Source of the DNA: a virus
Strand: one strand, 5' to 3'
Length of the DNA stretch: 24,363 nt
Virus record (IMG/VR): IMGVR_UViG_3300025598_000173
Span: 1 to 24,363 of that record
The notes below the pieces were generated by a model, which did not search any database, was not told the origin of the DNA, and saw nothing but the letters and a program-made list of their open reading frames with translations. Position numbers and translations under genes: made by a program. Positions 1-7,215 of this stretch are shown here, in pieces (position 1 is the first letter of the stretch; every line of letters starts with the position of its first letter).

Positions 1-79
1 CCCAATCTAAAAACACAATGTAAGCAATGAGAAATAACTCAATCAAAAATACAGCAAACCAATACAACACCCAGTTCAT
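1..79 (-). CDS. Partial small hydrophobic protein (N-terminus only)
   Basis: An ATG at 77-79 opens a frame that runs off the left edge of the window, giving 26 readable codons that begin MNWVLYWFAVFLIELFLIAY. The visible part is almost entirely hydrophobic and aromatic, so it is a membrane segment. The start overlaps the TGA of the preceding gene as ATGA, which supports a real translationally coupled gene. Position after a C-terminally anchored membrane protein could fit a lysis or membrane gene, but nothing in the visible part identifies a function. Confidence 0.6.
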   Translation of the reverse strand, partial: MNWVLYWFAVFLIELFLIAYIVFLDW

Positions 80-525
80 ACAAGTTTAAAATAATACAAA
101 AGACAGGTTACTACAAAAGCAGCAAACCAACAATATAGCTGTACTCTCTGAACATCTTTTAATTTATGTCCGTAATACAGTTTATTTTCTTTACGTTCTC
201 TTTCCACAACAGTTTTTAACTCTAATACCTTAGACCATTCCTTTTCACCATACTTGCCTTTAAAGTCTTTTTCTGCTTTATTTTCTGCTATGATAATTGC
301 TTTTTGCGATTCATACTCTTCAATCGCTTGATATATAAGAGAATTTTCTCTTACTTCTTCTAGGAGTTTTTTCTTTTTGAGTTGTTGTAACTCTTGTTGA
401 GCCACATCCAAGGCATCGTGTTGGATACCTTCTATTGTTTTAGTAAGCTCTTTACCAGCTTCTCTAGTGGAGTTGAGACTCTCAGATAGTCCCTTGACTC
501 CACTCGCAATTCCGTAATCTTCCAT
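76..525 (-). CDS. Coiled-coil protein with C-terminal membrane anchor
   Basis: This 149-residue protein begins MEDYGIASGVKGLSESL. A charged, helix-forming, coiled-coil-like stretch rich in Glu, Lys and Gln (about residues 25-125) follows. One strong hydrophobic segment near the C-terminus (about 129-146) ends in KLV. The layout predicts a tail-anchored or C-in membrane protein with a long soluble helix. I recognise the general type from aquatic phage structural blocks but know no tested function. A virion-membrane role or a spanin-like lysis role would both fit, and neither is shown. The ATG at 523-525 has an AGG-type ribosome site about 8 bases upstream, and the stop overlaps the next start as ATGA. 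Confidence 0.8.
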   Translation of the reverse strand: MEDYGIASGVKGLSESLNSTREAGKELTKTIEGIQHDALDVAQQELQQLKKKKLLEEVRENSLIYQAIEEYESQKAIIIAENKAEKDFKGKYGEKEWSKVLELKTVVERERKENKLYYGHKLKDVQRVQLYCWFAAFVVTCLLYYFKLV

Positions 526-559
526 CTGTTAACCTACGCATATAGATTAACCCCCGATA

Positions 560-1351
560 TTAATACCCTGCAGATGTTGGTTCGTTCAGTATTAAGACAC
601 CGCCTATATTAACACTGACTACCGCTGCTGTCGCTGCACTACTTGCAACTTGGAATCTTAAATCTGTTCCAGCAGCATAAGGAAATGGATAGTGTCTTTG
701 TACTTCATAAGTCGTATTAAACGGAGTTTGAACAATTACACGCTGTACACCTGAAGAAAGATTGGTTAATGCACGATACGTTGTGTAGTTAGCCGTATTA
801 CCATTAAAACTAGAATACGCACCATATCTCCATCCATAAAATGTATAACCAGTAGGAACGGTAAATACAGCCATCTGTGACGTACCAATACTTGTAGTCA
901 CACCATTAACAACTTGCGTGTTAATCTGTGCATACACTGTAGAGCTTACAGACAAGGTTATGACACCAGTAGGATTGGTAGCTGAGCCTGTTGATACATA
1001 TATGACGTTGATTCTAAAATAACTATTTACAGTGGTTACGTTTGTCGTACCATTCAATACTAAATTTTCAGTAAGAATGTTGTAATTAGCATCTAATCCA
1101 GAAATAGTAATTGTTGCAGTATCCGTATTGACTGTACTGACTAATGTCATTGTAGAAGCAGAGGTAGGAAAAACATAGTCAGTAGTTGACATATTTTCCC
1201 ATACGGTTCTAAATACCCCAGCAGTGGCAGGAGTCGTTCCATACGCAAAGATGTTTTGTGGAGCATGGTATGGAATTTGACCTCTTGATACTTGTAACTC
1301 AAAAGACTCAGTCCTGCCATGTTGTGACATTGAAAAGGTGGACTGTGCCAT
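560..1351 (-). CDS. Beta-rich virion structural protein
   Basis: This 263-residue protein has an N-terminal conserved-looking segment (about 17-40) with the core ELQVSRGQIPYHAPQNIFAY. A Ser/Thr/Val/Asn-rich body follows with alternating hydrophobic residues typical of all-beta virion proteins. There is no signal peptide, membrane segment or enzyme motif. I recall similar SRGQI-type proteins in structural modules of uncultured aquatic podoviruses. Decoration, neck or accessory tail roles are all possible. It starts one base after the stop of the 81-residue gene (TAATATG), so it is probably coupled to it. Structural assignment is fairly safe; the exact role is unknown. Confidence 0.8.
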   Translation of the reverse strand: MAQSTFSMSQHGRTESFELQVSRGQIPYHAPQNIFAYGTTPATAGVFRTVWENMSTTDYVFPTSASTMTLVSTVNTDTATITISGLDANYNILTENLVLNGTTNVTTVNSYFRINVIYVSTGSATNPTGVITLSVSSTVYAQINTQVVNGVTTSIGTSQMAVFTVPTGYTFYGWRYGAYSSFNGNTANYTTYRALTNLSSGVQRVIVQTPFNTTYEVQRHYPFPYAAGTDLRFQVASSAATAAVVSVNIGGVLILNEPTSAGY

Positions 1352-1352
1352 A

Positions 1353-1598
1353 TTAAAACTTCACTTTCTTCTCTGGCTTACTAGTAGGAGATAATTTAGT
1401 GGAATAAGGACCGTCACTAAAATCCCAAACAGACTGAAAACCACCTTTAGGCATTTTACCTAATTGGTATCTGTCATTCATGCCGGTGTTGTCGGAAATT
1501 TTTTGTGGTCTTACTGGGTCAGCAAATTTCTGTCCCCATGACAAATTATCACCAACAACTAAGTTAGATTTCTTTTGTTTGGTTCCTGTATCGCTCAT
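1353..1598 (-). CDS. Small hydrophilic phage protein, 81 residues
   Basis: A longer reading of this frame opens at 1658, but I take the ATG at 1596-1598. It has a GGAG ribosome site seven bases upstream and gives a normal hydrophilic start, MSDTGTKQKKS. The upstream extension only translates the membrane gene out of frame. The product is polar, with Gly, Pro and Lys spread throughout, a WGQKFADPVRP segment near residues 21-31 and a basic tail. It lacks membrane segments or recognisable motifs. It overlaps the end of the preceding 74-residue gene by 35 bases. Its function is unknown; its position between virion genes suggests a minor structural or assembly role. Confidence 0.7.
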   Translation of the reverse strand: MSDTGTKQKKSNLVVGDNLSWGQKFADPVRPQKISDNTGMNDRYQLGKMPKGGFQSVWDFSDGPYSTKLSPTSKPEKKVKF

Positions 1599-1788
1599 CT
1601 TTACTCTCCATTTTAATAAGTAAAATATAACTGTAGATGCTGAATAATGCAACCACAATCACTCTTTCATATTTTGGGTCCCACATTGTCCAGCAACATA
1701 ATCCAAAACTCAGACTTAATCCAAGAATAGTTAATAACCGGTCTGAGATGACCCCTAACGCTATACGCACGACAGCAACTGCATCCAT
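1564..1788 (-). CDS. Small membrane protein with two helices, holin-like layout
   Basis: This 74-residue protein has two hydrophobic segments (about 15-35 and 42-59) joined by a short WDPKYER turn. A charged C-terminal tail of Lys, Glu, Asp and Arg follows. Two membrane helices with a short loop and a charged tail is the shape of class II holins. It is also the shape of many unrelated small phage membrane proteins, and I see no neighbouring endolysin, so the lysis reading is only an inference. The ATG at 1786-1788 follows a GGGGG run. The 3' end overlaps the next gene by 35 bases and carries that gene's ribosome site. Confidence 0.75.
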   Translation of the reverse strand: MDAVAVVRIALGVISDRLLTILGLSLSFGLCCWTMWDPKYERVIVVALFSIYSYILLIKMESKDERYRNQTKEI

Positions 1789-1822
1789 GTAAACCCCCGT
1801 TTTGATGATTGATATTCACATT

Positions 1823-2032
1823 CTACTCGTTATCATCATTATCATCAAGTAATCCACTACCCCAACCCTCGTCAGCAATCTTTAATTTAATTGCCTCTAA
1901 CTTTAACGCTCTATCTAATATCTTCATTTTGTCGGTCAGCGTCCATTCTTCATTAGTTTTCATGTCAGCCAACATATTATTGATAGCATCTTCTAAGTCT
2001 GGGTTAATACCCTTATCTTGTTTCTTTGGCAT
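1823..2032 (-). CDS. Small conserved-type phage protein, 69 residues
   Basis: The product begins MPKKQDKGINPDLEDAI and is predicted mostly helical, with an acidic tail. The middle carries a LTDKMKILDRALKLEAIKLK helix (about 32-51), followed by a WGSGL motif near residues 57-61. I recall this NPDLEDAINNML...DRALKLEAIK...WGSG pattern as a small protein of aquatic phage structural modules, with no function known to me. Its ATG overlaps the TAA of the 901-residue gene as TAATG. Translation is therefore probably coupled to that large internal protein, and the small protein could be a partner or chaperone for it. That role is inference. Confidence 0.75.
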   Translation of the reverse strand: MPKKQDKGINPDLEDAINNMLADMKTNEEWTLTDKMKILDRALKLEAIKLKIADEGWGSGLLDDNDDNE

Positions 2033-4737
2033 TATCTTCCTAATATTGAGTTTAATGGATTAAATACACTGGTTGATGCTCTAGCGGCTTCCGAAGCTAA
2101 ACCTCTAAACACTGAGCGAATAACCAATTCTTGAATGTTTGACAATTTTTGCTGAGGGTTAATATCAAGTCTTGTACTTAAATCTTCTATTTGTTTAGTT
2201 AATCCCAATATTTCAGATTCAGTCATCAAACCACTTGATTTAACAAAAGGCGCAACATCTTTTCTCCAAGCATCAATAGCACCAGAAGGAGTGCGCGCAG
2301 CTTTGTCAGCTATAACTTGTCTTACAGCATCTACAGCCGTTTTACGAACGTCAGGGTCTTTGGTCAAAATAGGACCGACTTGTTCCCATAATTTTGGACT
2401 ACCGCTTAAAATAATTTCTTCCATGCGTCTAGTAGAAGAAGCATCACCTTTAATCAAATCACGAATAGCCTCACCTTTTTTTGTCAAAGGTTCTCTTTGT
2501 CTGCGTAACAGTTCTGCCTGTTTTTCTGCTTCTGTTGTAATTTTTGTTTTTTGTTTTTCCACTGCTTTACCAGCAGCAGTACCAGTAGTTTCCGCACTCG
2601 CAGCAATAGCCTCTGCTTTTTTAAGTGCGTCACCAGTAATTTGAGAAGCCTGTTTTTCCGCTTGTTCTGTAATTCCTGTTACAGCCTTACCTCCGGCAGT
2701 ACGGTATCCTTGGGACAAACGTAATGCTTCATCTTCAGCTTTTTGTGCCGCTGTTTGTGCCTGACTCGGTATTGACTTTGCTTCAGTACGTAATGTTTTT
2801 GCTAAAGTTCCTCTTGCTTCACCAAATCCTTCAGCACGACCTAATGATTGTGCAGCAGTAGATAGTTCACTAAATAATTTAGGAAATGTTCTTGCATTTA
2901 ACCAGTCATTATTAGATTTTAAATATGACTGTATTTGTTTTGCGTCTGCATTTTGTAATTTGTTGGCAACAAAATTTCTAGCAATAGATTCTAATTTTTG
3001 TGTCTGACCACCAGCAAATTGAATTAAATCTTTAATACCGGTCTCTGTAGTAAATGCTTGTTTTGCAACACTAGCTGGGTCTGTAACAAAACGACCCATA
3101 TCAAAATCTTCTTTACCAACAATAGATTGACCTAATTTTGCTCTAAATTGATTTAATGGTGCAGAGTCTGCCTTGTATTGTTCAAGAGCTTTTGTAATAC
3201 CCGGTGAAAATTCTTTCTGTATAGACTCCACTCCTTCAGCCAATTTTTTAGCCGTGTCTTGGCTAATTGCATCCGCACCTTCAGCCGGCAGTCCAGAGGC
3301 TCTGTCACGAAGCACTCTACGTAAAGTTTCTAAACCCCTAAAACTTAATTGTTGGTTAGGAACTTCTACAACTTTACCGCCAATTTCTTTTGTTGATTTT
3401 TCCTGTAATGCTTTTGCAATTGACATTAATTGTTGTTTTATTGCACCTTCAGGAACATTAGCCAATCCCGTTACTGGGTCTGTCATTGCATCTTGTACTT
3501 GTTTACTAAAGTCTTTAAAAGCTGTTGTTTGGCTTGGATTTTTTCCTTGCTGTTCTAACATTTTGGCATAAGCAAATACATCTCCAAAATTTTTATCAGC
3601 GTTTGTATCTCTAATTTCTTTAATCCGATTGTATTCAGGTAATATAATTTCACGCAAAGATTGACCCGTTTGCGTATCTGACGCAGGTGTGCCAATACTT
3701 GTTAATTTTTGTTGTGCGCCACCTAACTCTTGTTGAGTCTTGGTAACTTGTTTACCTGCCTGTTGTCTTAATTTAGTAATACGCTGTTGAGCATCAGAAA
3801 GAATACGTTGAGCTTGTTGCTGACCCTCTTTCATGGCTTGTCGTGCATCAATCTCTAATATTTCTTTTATATTTCCAGCAGAAAATTTAGCTTTTTCACG
3901 AATAGCATTTGCTTTTGCTTCAGCAGTATTTAAAATAAATTGCGATGAATCTTTTGCTGATTTATCTAATTTTGTAATTCCATCTGCTAAATTTTTATCA
4001 AGAGTTGCTGTTCTTTTTATAGCTCCGGACAATATTCCGGCAGCTTGTTTATCTAATTCATCTGCCTGACGAATGTAATCATTGACTATATTATCAGATT
4101 CTTTTTTTAATAAATTAAATGTATATTCAGCCGGTCTATCATTTACTGCTCCACCACGAATATCATTAACAACTTTTTCTAAATATGCTTTTTGATTAGG
4201 AGTAAGAGCTTTTTCTTCTGTTCCTATCATTTTAGCCATATCAGATACGGCTTGTTTAACAGTCCCTTTTGTCGCAACAGGTAAAAAATAACTAACACTT
4301 TTTCCAATTGTTTTTGCAAATTCCGGAGTTAAAGCACCAGCAACAAATCGAGCTGGTTCTTCATAACTGGGCGCAAATTTTTCTGCGGTTTGACCAACAA
4401 TTTCTTCACCTGCTCCACTTACTAAACCAGCACCTGCACTAGCTAATCTAGCACCTCTAAGACCTTGACCCATCATCATTAGCGGTGGACCAGCAGGAGC
4501 AGTCAAAGGAAAAGCACTAGCAGCCATACCGGCACCAGTTAATATTTCTGGAGCAAAAGCACCAATAACACCACTCTCTAAAGCAGTTCCTGCAACATCT
4601 TTTACTCTTGAACCAAATGTTCTTTCTGGTTTAGCTTCATCCGTTTTCTTAGTAGGTTTATCCCAAGATGGTGCATTAGCATCTTGTTTAACAGATGTAT
4701 CTTGTTTTTCAGGTTTATCCCACGCAAAATCACTCAT
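2032..4737 (-). CDS. Large internal virion / DNA-ejection type protein, 901 residues
   Basis: The N-terminus carries two short repeats, AWDKPEK (5-11) and SWDKPTKK (24-31). A Gly/Ala/Met-rich hydrophobic region (about 50-115) follows that could enter membrane. The rest is very long helical, Gln/Lys/Ala-rich sequence with strong coiled-coil character, especially 260-350 and 650-760. There is no lysozyme, transglycosylase or peptidase motif that I can see. Size, position at the end of a podoviral structural block and composition match the internal core/ejection proteins of short-tailed phages such as T7 gp15 and gp16, in architecture only. It overlaps the preceding 480-residue gene by eight bases and the next by TAATG. 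The family-level call is inference from layout. Confidence 0.7.
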   Translation of the reverse strand: MSDFAWDKPEKQDTSVKQDANAPSWDKPTKKTDEAKPERTFGSRVKDVAGTALESGVIGAFAPEILTGAGMAASAFPLTAPAGPPLMMMGQGLRGARLASAGAGLVSGAGEEIVGQTAEKFAPSYEEPARFVAGALTPEFAKTIGKSVSYFLPVATKGTVKQAVSDMAKMIGTEEKALTPNQKAYLEKVVNDIRGGAVNDRPAEYTFNLLKKESDNIVNDYIRQADELDKQAAGILSGAIKRTATLDKNLADGITKLDKSAKDSSQFILNTAEAKANAIREKAKFSAGNIKEILEIDARQAMKEGQQQAQRILSDAQQRITKLRQQAGKQVTKTQQELGGAQQKLTSIGTPASDTQTGQSLREIILPEYNRIKEIRDTNADKNFGDVFAYAKMLEQQGKNPSQTTAFKDFSKQVQDAMTDPVTGLANVPEGAIKQQLMSIAKALQEKSTKEIGGKVVEVPNQQLSFRGLETLRRVLRDRASGLPAEGADAISQDTAKKLAEGVESIQKEFSPGITKALEQYKADSAPLNQFRAKLGQSIVGKEDFDMGRFVTDPASVAKQAFTTETGIKDLIQFAGGQTQKLESIARNFVANKLQNADAKQIQSYLKSNNDWLNARTFPKLFSELSTAAQSLGRAEGFGEARGTLAKTLRTEAKSIPSQAQTAAQKAEDEALRLSQGYRTAGGKAVTGITEQAEKQASQITGDALKKAEAIAASAETTGTAAGKAVEKQKTKITTEAEKQAELLRRQREPLTKKGEAIRDLIKGDASSTRRMEEIILSGSPKLWEQVGPILTKDPDVRKTAVDAVRQVIADKAARTPSGAIDAWRKDVAPFVKSSGLMTESEILGLTKQIEDLSTRLDINPQQKLSNIQELVIRSVFRGLASEAARASTSVFNPLNSILGR

Positions 4738-6172
4738 CTGGACTTACTCCAAAATGGTCAATAAAGTTTTGTCTGGATTTAGGATTTGATTTAGCTCTAT
4801 CTTTATCTGCTTGGGTAGGCACGGGTTGTTCTAAATATTGACCAAATGATTTTCTAATTGCTGATGTATCAACTTGTTTTTCTTTAGGTAATGTAGCGTT
4901 TGCATTATCAAGTCTTTCTAATAATGCGTTCCACTTTCTACGTTTAGTGCTTTCCGGTTCACTGTCTAGCGGCATTTGAGCAACAACTGCTCTTACTTTG
5001 GTATCAGATAATTGTCCACGACCACCAGTTTGTGCAGAGGCAATATCATACGCAGTATTCAATAAAACAGCATCAATACCTTGTAAATCTTTATCTATGG
5101 TTTGCGTTGTTGCGTAACGTAAAATATCAGCACTTAGGTCGCCCTTAAATGAATTAGCAAAAGCAAAAGACCCTCCCGGTAATGACTTATTACGTTTAGC
5201 ATCATCACCTAAAGTTGATAAATTGAATTTAGCGTTCAGCACGTCTTGTTGCAATACACCTTGAGCCGTAGCTGCTGTTCCACCACCTTTTCCAGCAGAG
5301 CTACCAAATTTTGTAGCACCAGCAAGTTTAGGGTCAACTTCACGTATGTCGCTAGGGTCTTTCGTATTTACAGCATAGACTTTGCCATCTTTTTCTACAT
5401 ATTGATAAGATGTTGTTGTTCTTGCCGCTTTAGATTCCGCATTTGCTTTTTGTTTTTCTTTAAATTCTAATAAAGACAACATACTTTTATTTGCTTCCGC
5501 AGCACCAGTAATAACACTTTTTACACTACCAATAGCATCCAATTTTTTTAAATATGGATTTTCAGCCAAAAGTACTGCATATTCATCTTTTGCCATCTCA
5601 CGGTTTGTTGTAAAGTCTTTTGCTATTTTTTCTATACGTTTTTGCAAAGCATTGTTTTTTTGTTCCATAACTTTGATGTTTTCATCGAAAGTAATTTTTT
5701 CTTGATTGAATTTTTCTTTTTCACCTTTTTTCCAGCCATCCATCATTCCGGTCATTGATGACAATGCGTTCATTCCAGCATTGCGACCACCACCGCCAAG
5801 CATTGTTCCTACAATTCCGACAAGACTAAAAATAGTAGCCATATCTTGTAAGTTGGTTTGTGTTGGATGAAACTCAGGATATTCCCAATTTTGCTGCTCT
5901 TCTAATTTTTTGGTTTTTTCTGAAGTATCTTCATATTCTTTTTTTTGTTTTGCTAAGTAAGCATCACTTTGTGCTTTTTGATAATCAGCAGCCTGTCCTT
6001 TAGAGTAGACTTCTTCTAAAGCCTTATTTTTTTGAGCATCTAAAATATTTTTAGATTGTTGCAAGTACAACTTTTCTGAAACACCTTTTGTTGGGTCAAT
6101 ATTAGCTAAATTGTTAATAGAGGAACCTAACTCTGTGCCTAAAGCTCCTGTAAGTGCAGACATATCAGCCAT
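4730..6172 (-). CDS. Probable internal virion protein with hydrophobic segment, 480 residues
   Basis: An N-terminal helical region rich in Lys, Glu and Gln (30-95) is followed by a hydrophobic, Gly-rich stretch (about 109-145). Within it, GIVGTMLGGGG precedes a Met-rich run ending GMMDGWKKGEKEKFNQ. A second coiled-coil-like region follows (150-250). The C-terminal third contains a more globular part (about 310-445). This mix of amphipathic helices and a potentially membrane-active segment, between two other large proteins of the same style, fits an ejected internal protein. I see no catalytic motif. The ATG overlaps the upstream stop as TAATG. Function is inferred from position and composition. 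Confidence 0.65.
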   Translation of the reverse strand: MADMSALTGALGTELGSSINNLANIDPTKGVSEKLYLQQSKNILDAQKNKALEEVYSKGQAADYQKAQSDAYLAKQKKEYEDTSEKTKKLEEQQNWEYPEFHPTQTNLQDMATIFSLVGIVGTMLGGGGRNAGMNALSSMTGMMDGWKKGEKEKFNQEKITFDENIKVMEQKNNALQKRIEKIAKDFTTNREMAKDEYAVLLAENPYLKKLDAIGSVKSVITGAAEANKSMLSLLEFKEKQKANAESKAARTTTSYQYVEKDGKVYAVNTKDPSDIREVDPKLAGATKFGSSAGKGGGTAATAQGVLQQDVLNAKFNLSTLGDDAKRNKSLPGGSFAFANSFKGDLSADILRYATTQTIDKDLQGIDAVLLNTAYDIASAQTGGRGQLSDTKVRAVVAQMPLDSEPESTKRRKWNALLERLDNANATLPKEKQVDTSAIRKSFGQYLEQPVPTQADKDRAKSNPKSRQNFIDHFGVSPDE

Positions 6173-7215
6173 TATCCACCTACCTTTGTTTGATTAATGT
6201 ATGTAGGACTGCCGGCTACTAAATTAGCCAAACTTGAATAAAATGATTTGTTTGCAGCATTTAATTGCTGGTCTAATTGCAACTGTGTATTAATAGCACC
6301 AAGAGAAATATTGTCACCAATCTGCATCACTTGTAATCCGTATTGATATTGGTTTTGCAATAAATTAGCTGTTAATGAACTAATCTGGTTTTCAATTTGT
6401 TGTTGACCAACACCACCCATATTTGCAGACGCTTGAGCAAGTCTAGCACGTTGTTGTTGTATAACCTGTTGATTAGCTGGAGTTAATTCACCACGTTGAG
6501 CAGCACCCACTAATTGCTGACCCTGTTGTTGATATGGTGCAGCTAACGCTTGTTTTTGTGCTACAGCTGCATCATTACCAGCTTGTGCTTGTCTATTTTG
6601 TATTGCGTTGTATATTCCTAAACCTCCAGTAAGCCCTAATTTACCGAGCATTTCAGGAGTCTGTAATTTTTGTAATGCTTGATTAATAAAATTAGATTGG
6701 TCTAATTTAGTACCTTGACTAAGGGATGCCATAGCTCCCGGAACGTCAGTGGGAGGAGGATTTTGTGCTTGAAAAGTTGCTAAATCTGTAGGTGTTGGTC
6801 TAGTACCAGCTTGAATATCAGCAGCAGAAAATGCAGGTGCAGGACTTGTAGATGGCACAGGAAAGTTTAATTCAGGTGCTTGTCCAGCTTGACTCGTAGG
6901 TGCGCCCTCACCGTATCCCGGTGTAGCAGCAATATTAGGAGATACATCTTGTGTACTTGGTTGTTCTATAGCCGGTGCTTGTGTTACTGGCGCATCACCC
7001 AAAGATGGGACATTACCAATATTGTAATCACCCTCGTTTTCAAACTCCACTAAACCGGTGTCAGGATTAATGCTGCCACGACCACCTCTAGCTTTTAATA
7101 ATGCAGCTTCTTTAGGGGTAATGTGTGCAAGAACGGTGTCTTTACCTCGACCTTTAGATTGTAGTATTTTTGCTAGTGATGATAGGTCGGTGCCTAGTGC
7201 TTTTGATAGTGCCAT
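6172..7215 (-). CDS. Probable virion protein with conserved-looking N-terminal motif
   Basis: This 347-residue protein has three parts. Residues 20-58 contain the pattern GRGKDTVLAHITPKEAALLK, then GGRGSINPDTGLVEF, a compact motif I recall from many phage structural genes without a known function. Residues 60-160 are Pro/Ala/Thr/Ser-rich and probably disordered. Residues 165-340 are Gln/Ala/Asn-rich and helical, with a short hydrophobic GKLGLTGGLGIYNAI segment (191-205). It is joined to both neighbours by TAATG overlaps. This suggests co-production with the modular protein upstream and the internal proteins downstream. An internal or tail-associated role is likely but unproven. Confidence 0.65.
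   Translation of the reverse strand: MALSKALGTDLSSLAKILQSKGRGKDTVLAHITPKEAALLKARGGRGSINPDTGLVEFENEGDYNIGNVPSLGDAPVTQAPAIEQPSTQDVSPNIAATPGYGEGAPTSQAGQAPELNFPVPSTSPAPAFSAADIQAGTRPTPTDLATFQAQNPPPTDVPGAMASLSQGTKLDQSNFINQALQKLQTPEMLGKLGLTGGLGIYNAIQNRQAQAGNDAAVAQKQALAAPYQQQGQQLVGAAQRGELTPANQQVIQQQRARLAQASANMGGVGQQQIENQISSLTANLLQNQYQYGLQVMQIGDNISLGAINTQLQLDQQLNAANKSFYSSLANLVAGSPTYINQTKVGG

Noticed and set aside
1599-1658. Upstream extension of the 81-residue gene to a TTG-type start giving 101 residues
   Set aside because: The extra 20 codons lie wholly inside the membrane gene in another frame and lack a ribosome site, whereas the inner ATG has a well-spaced GGAG.
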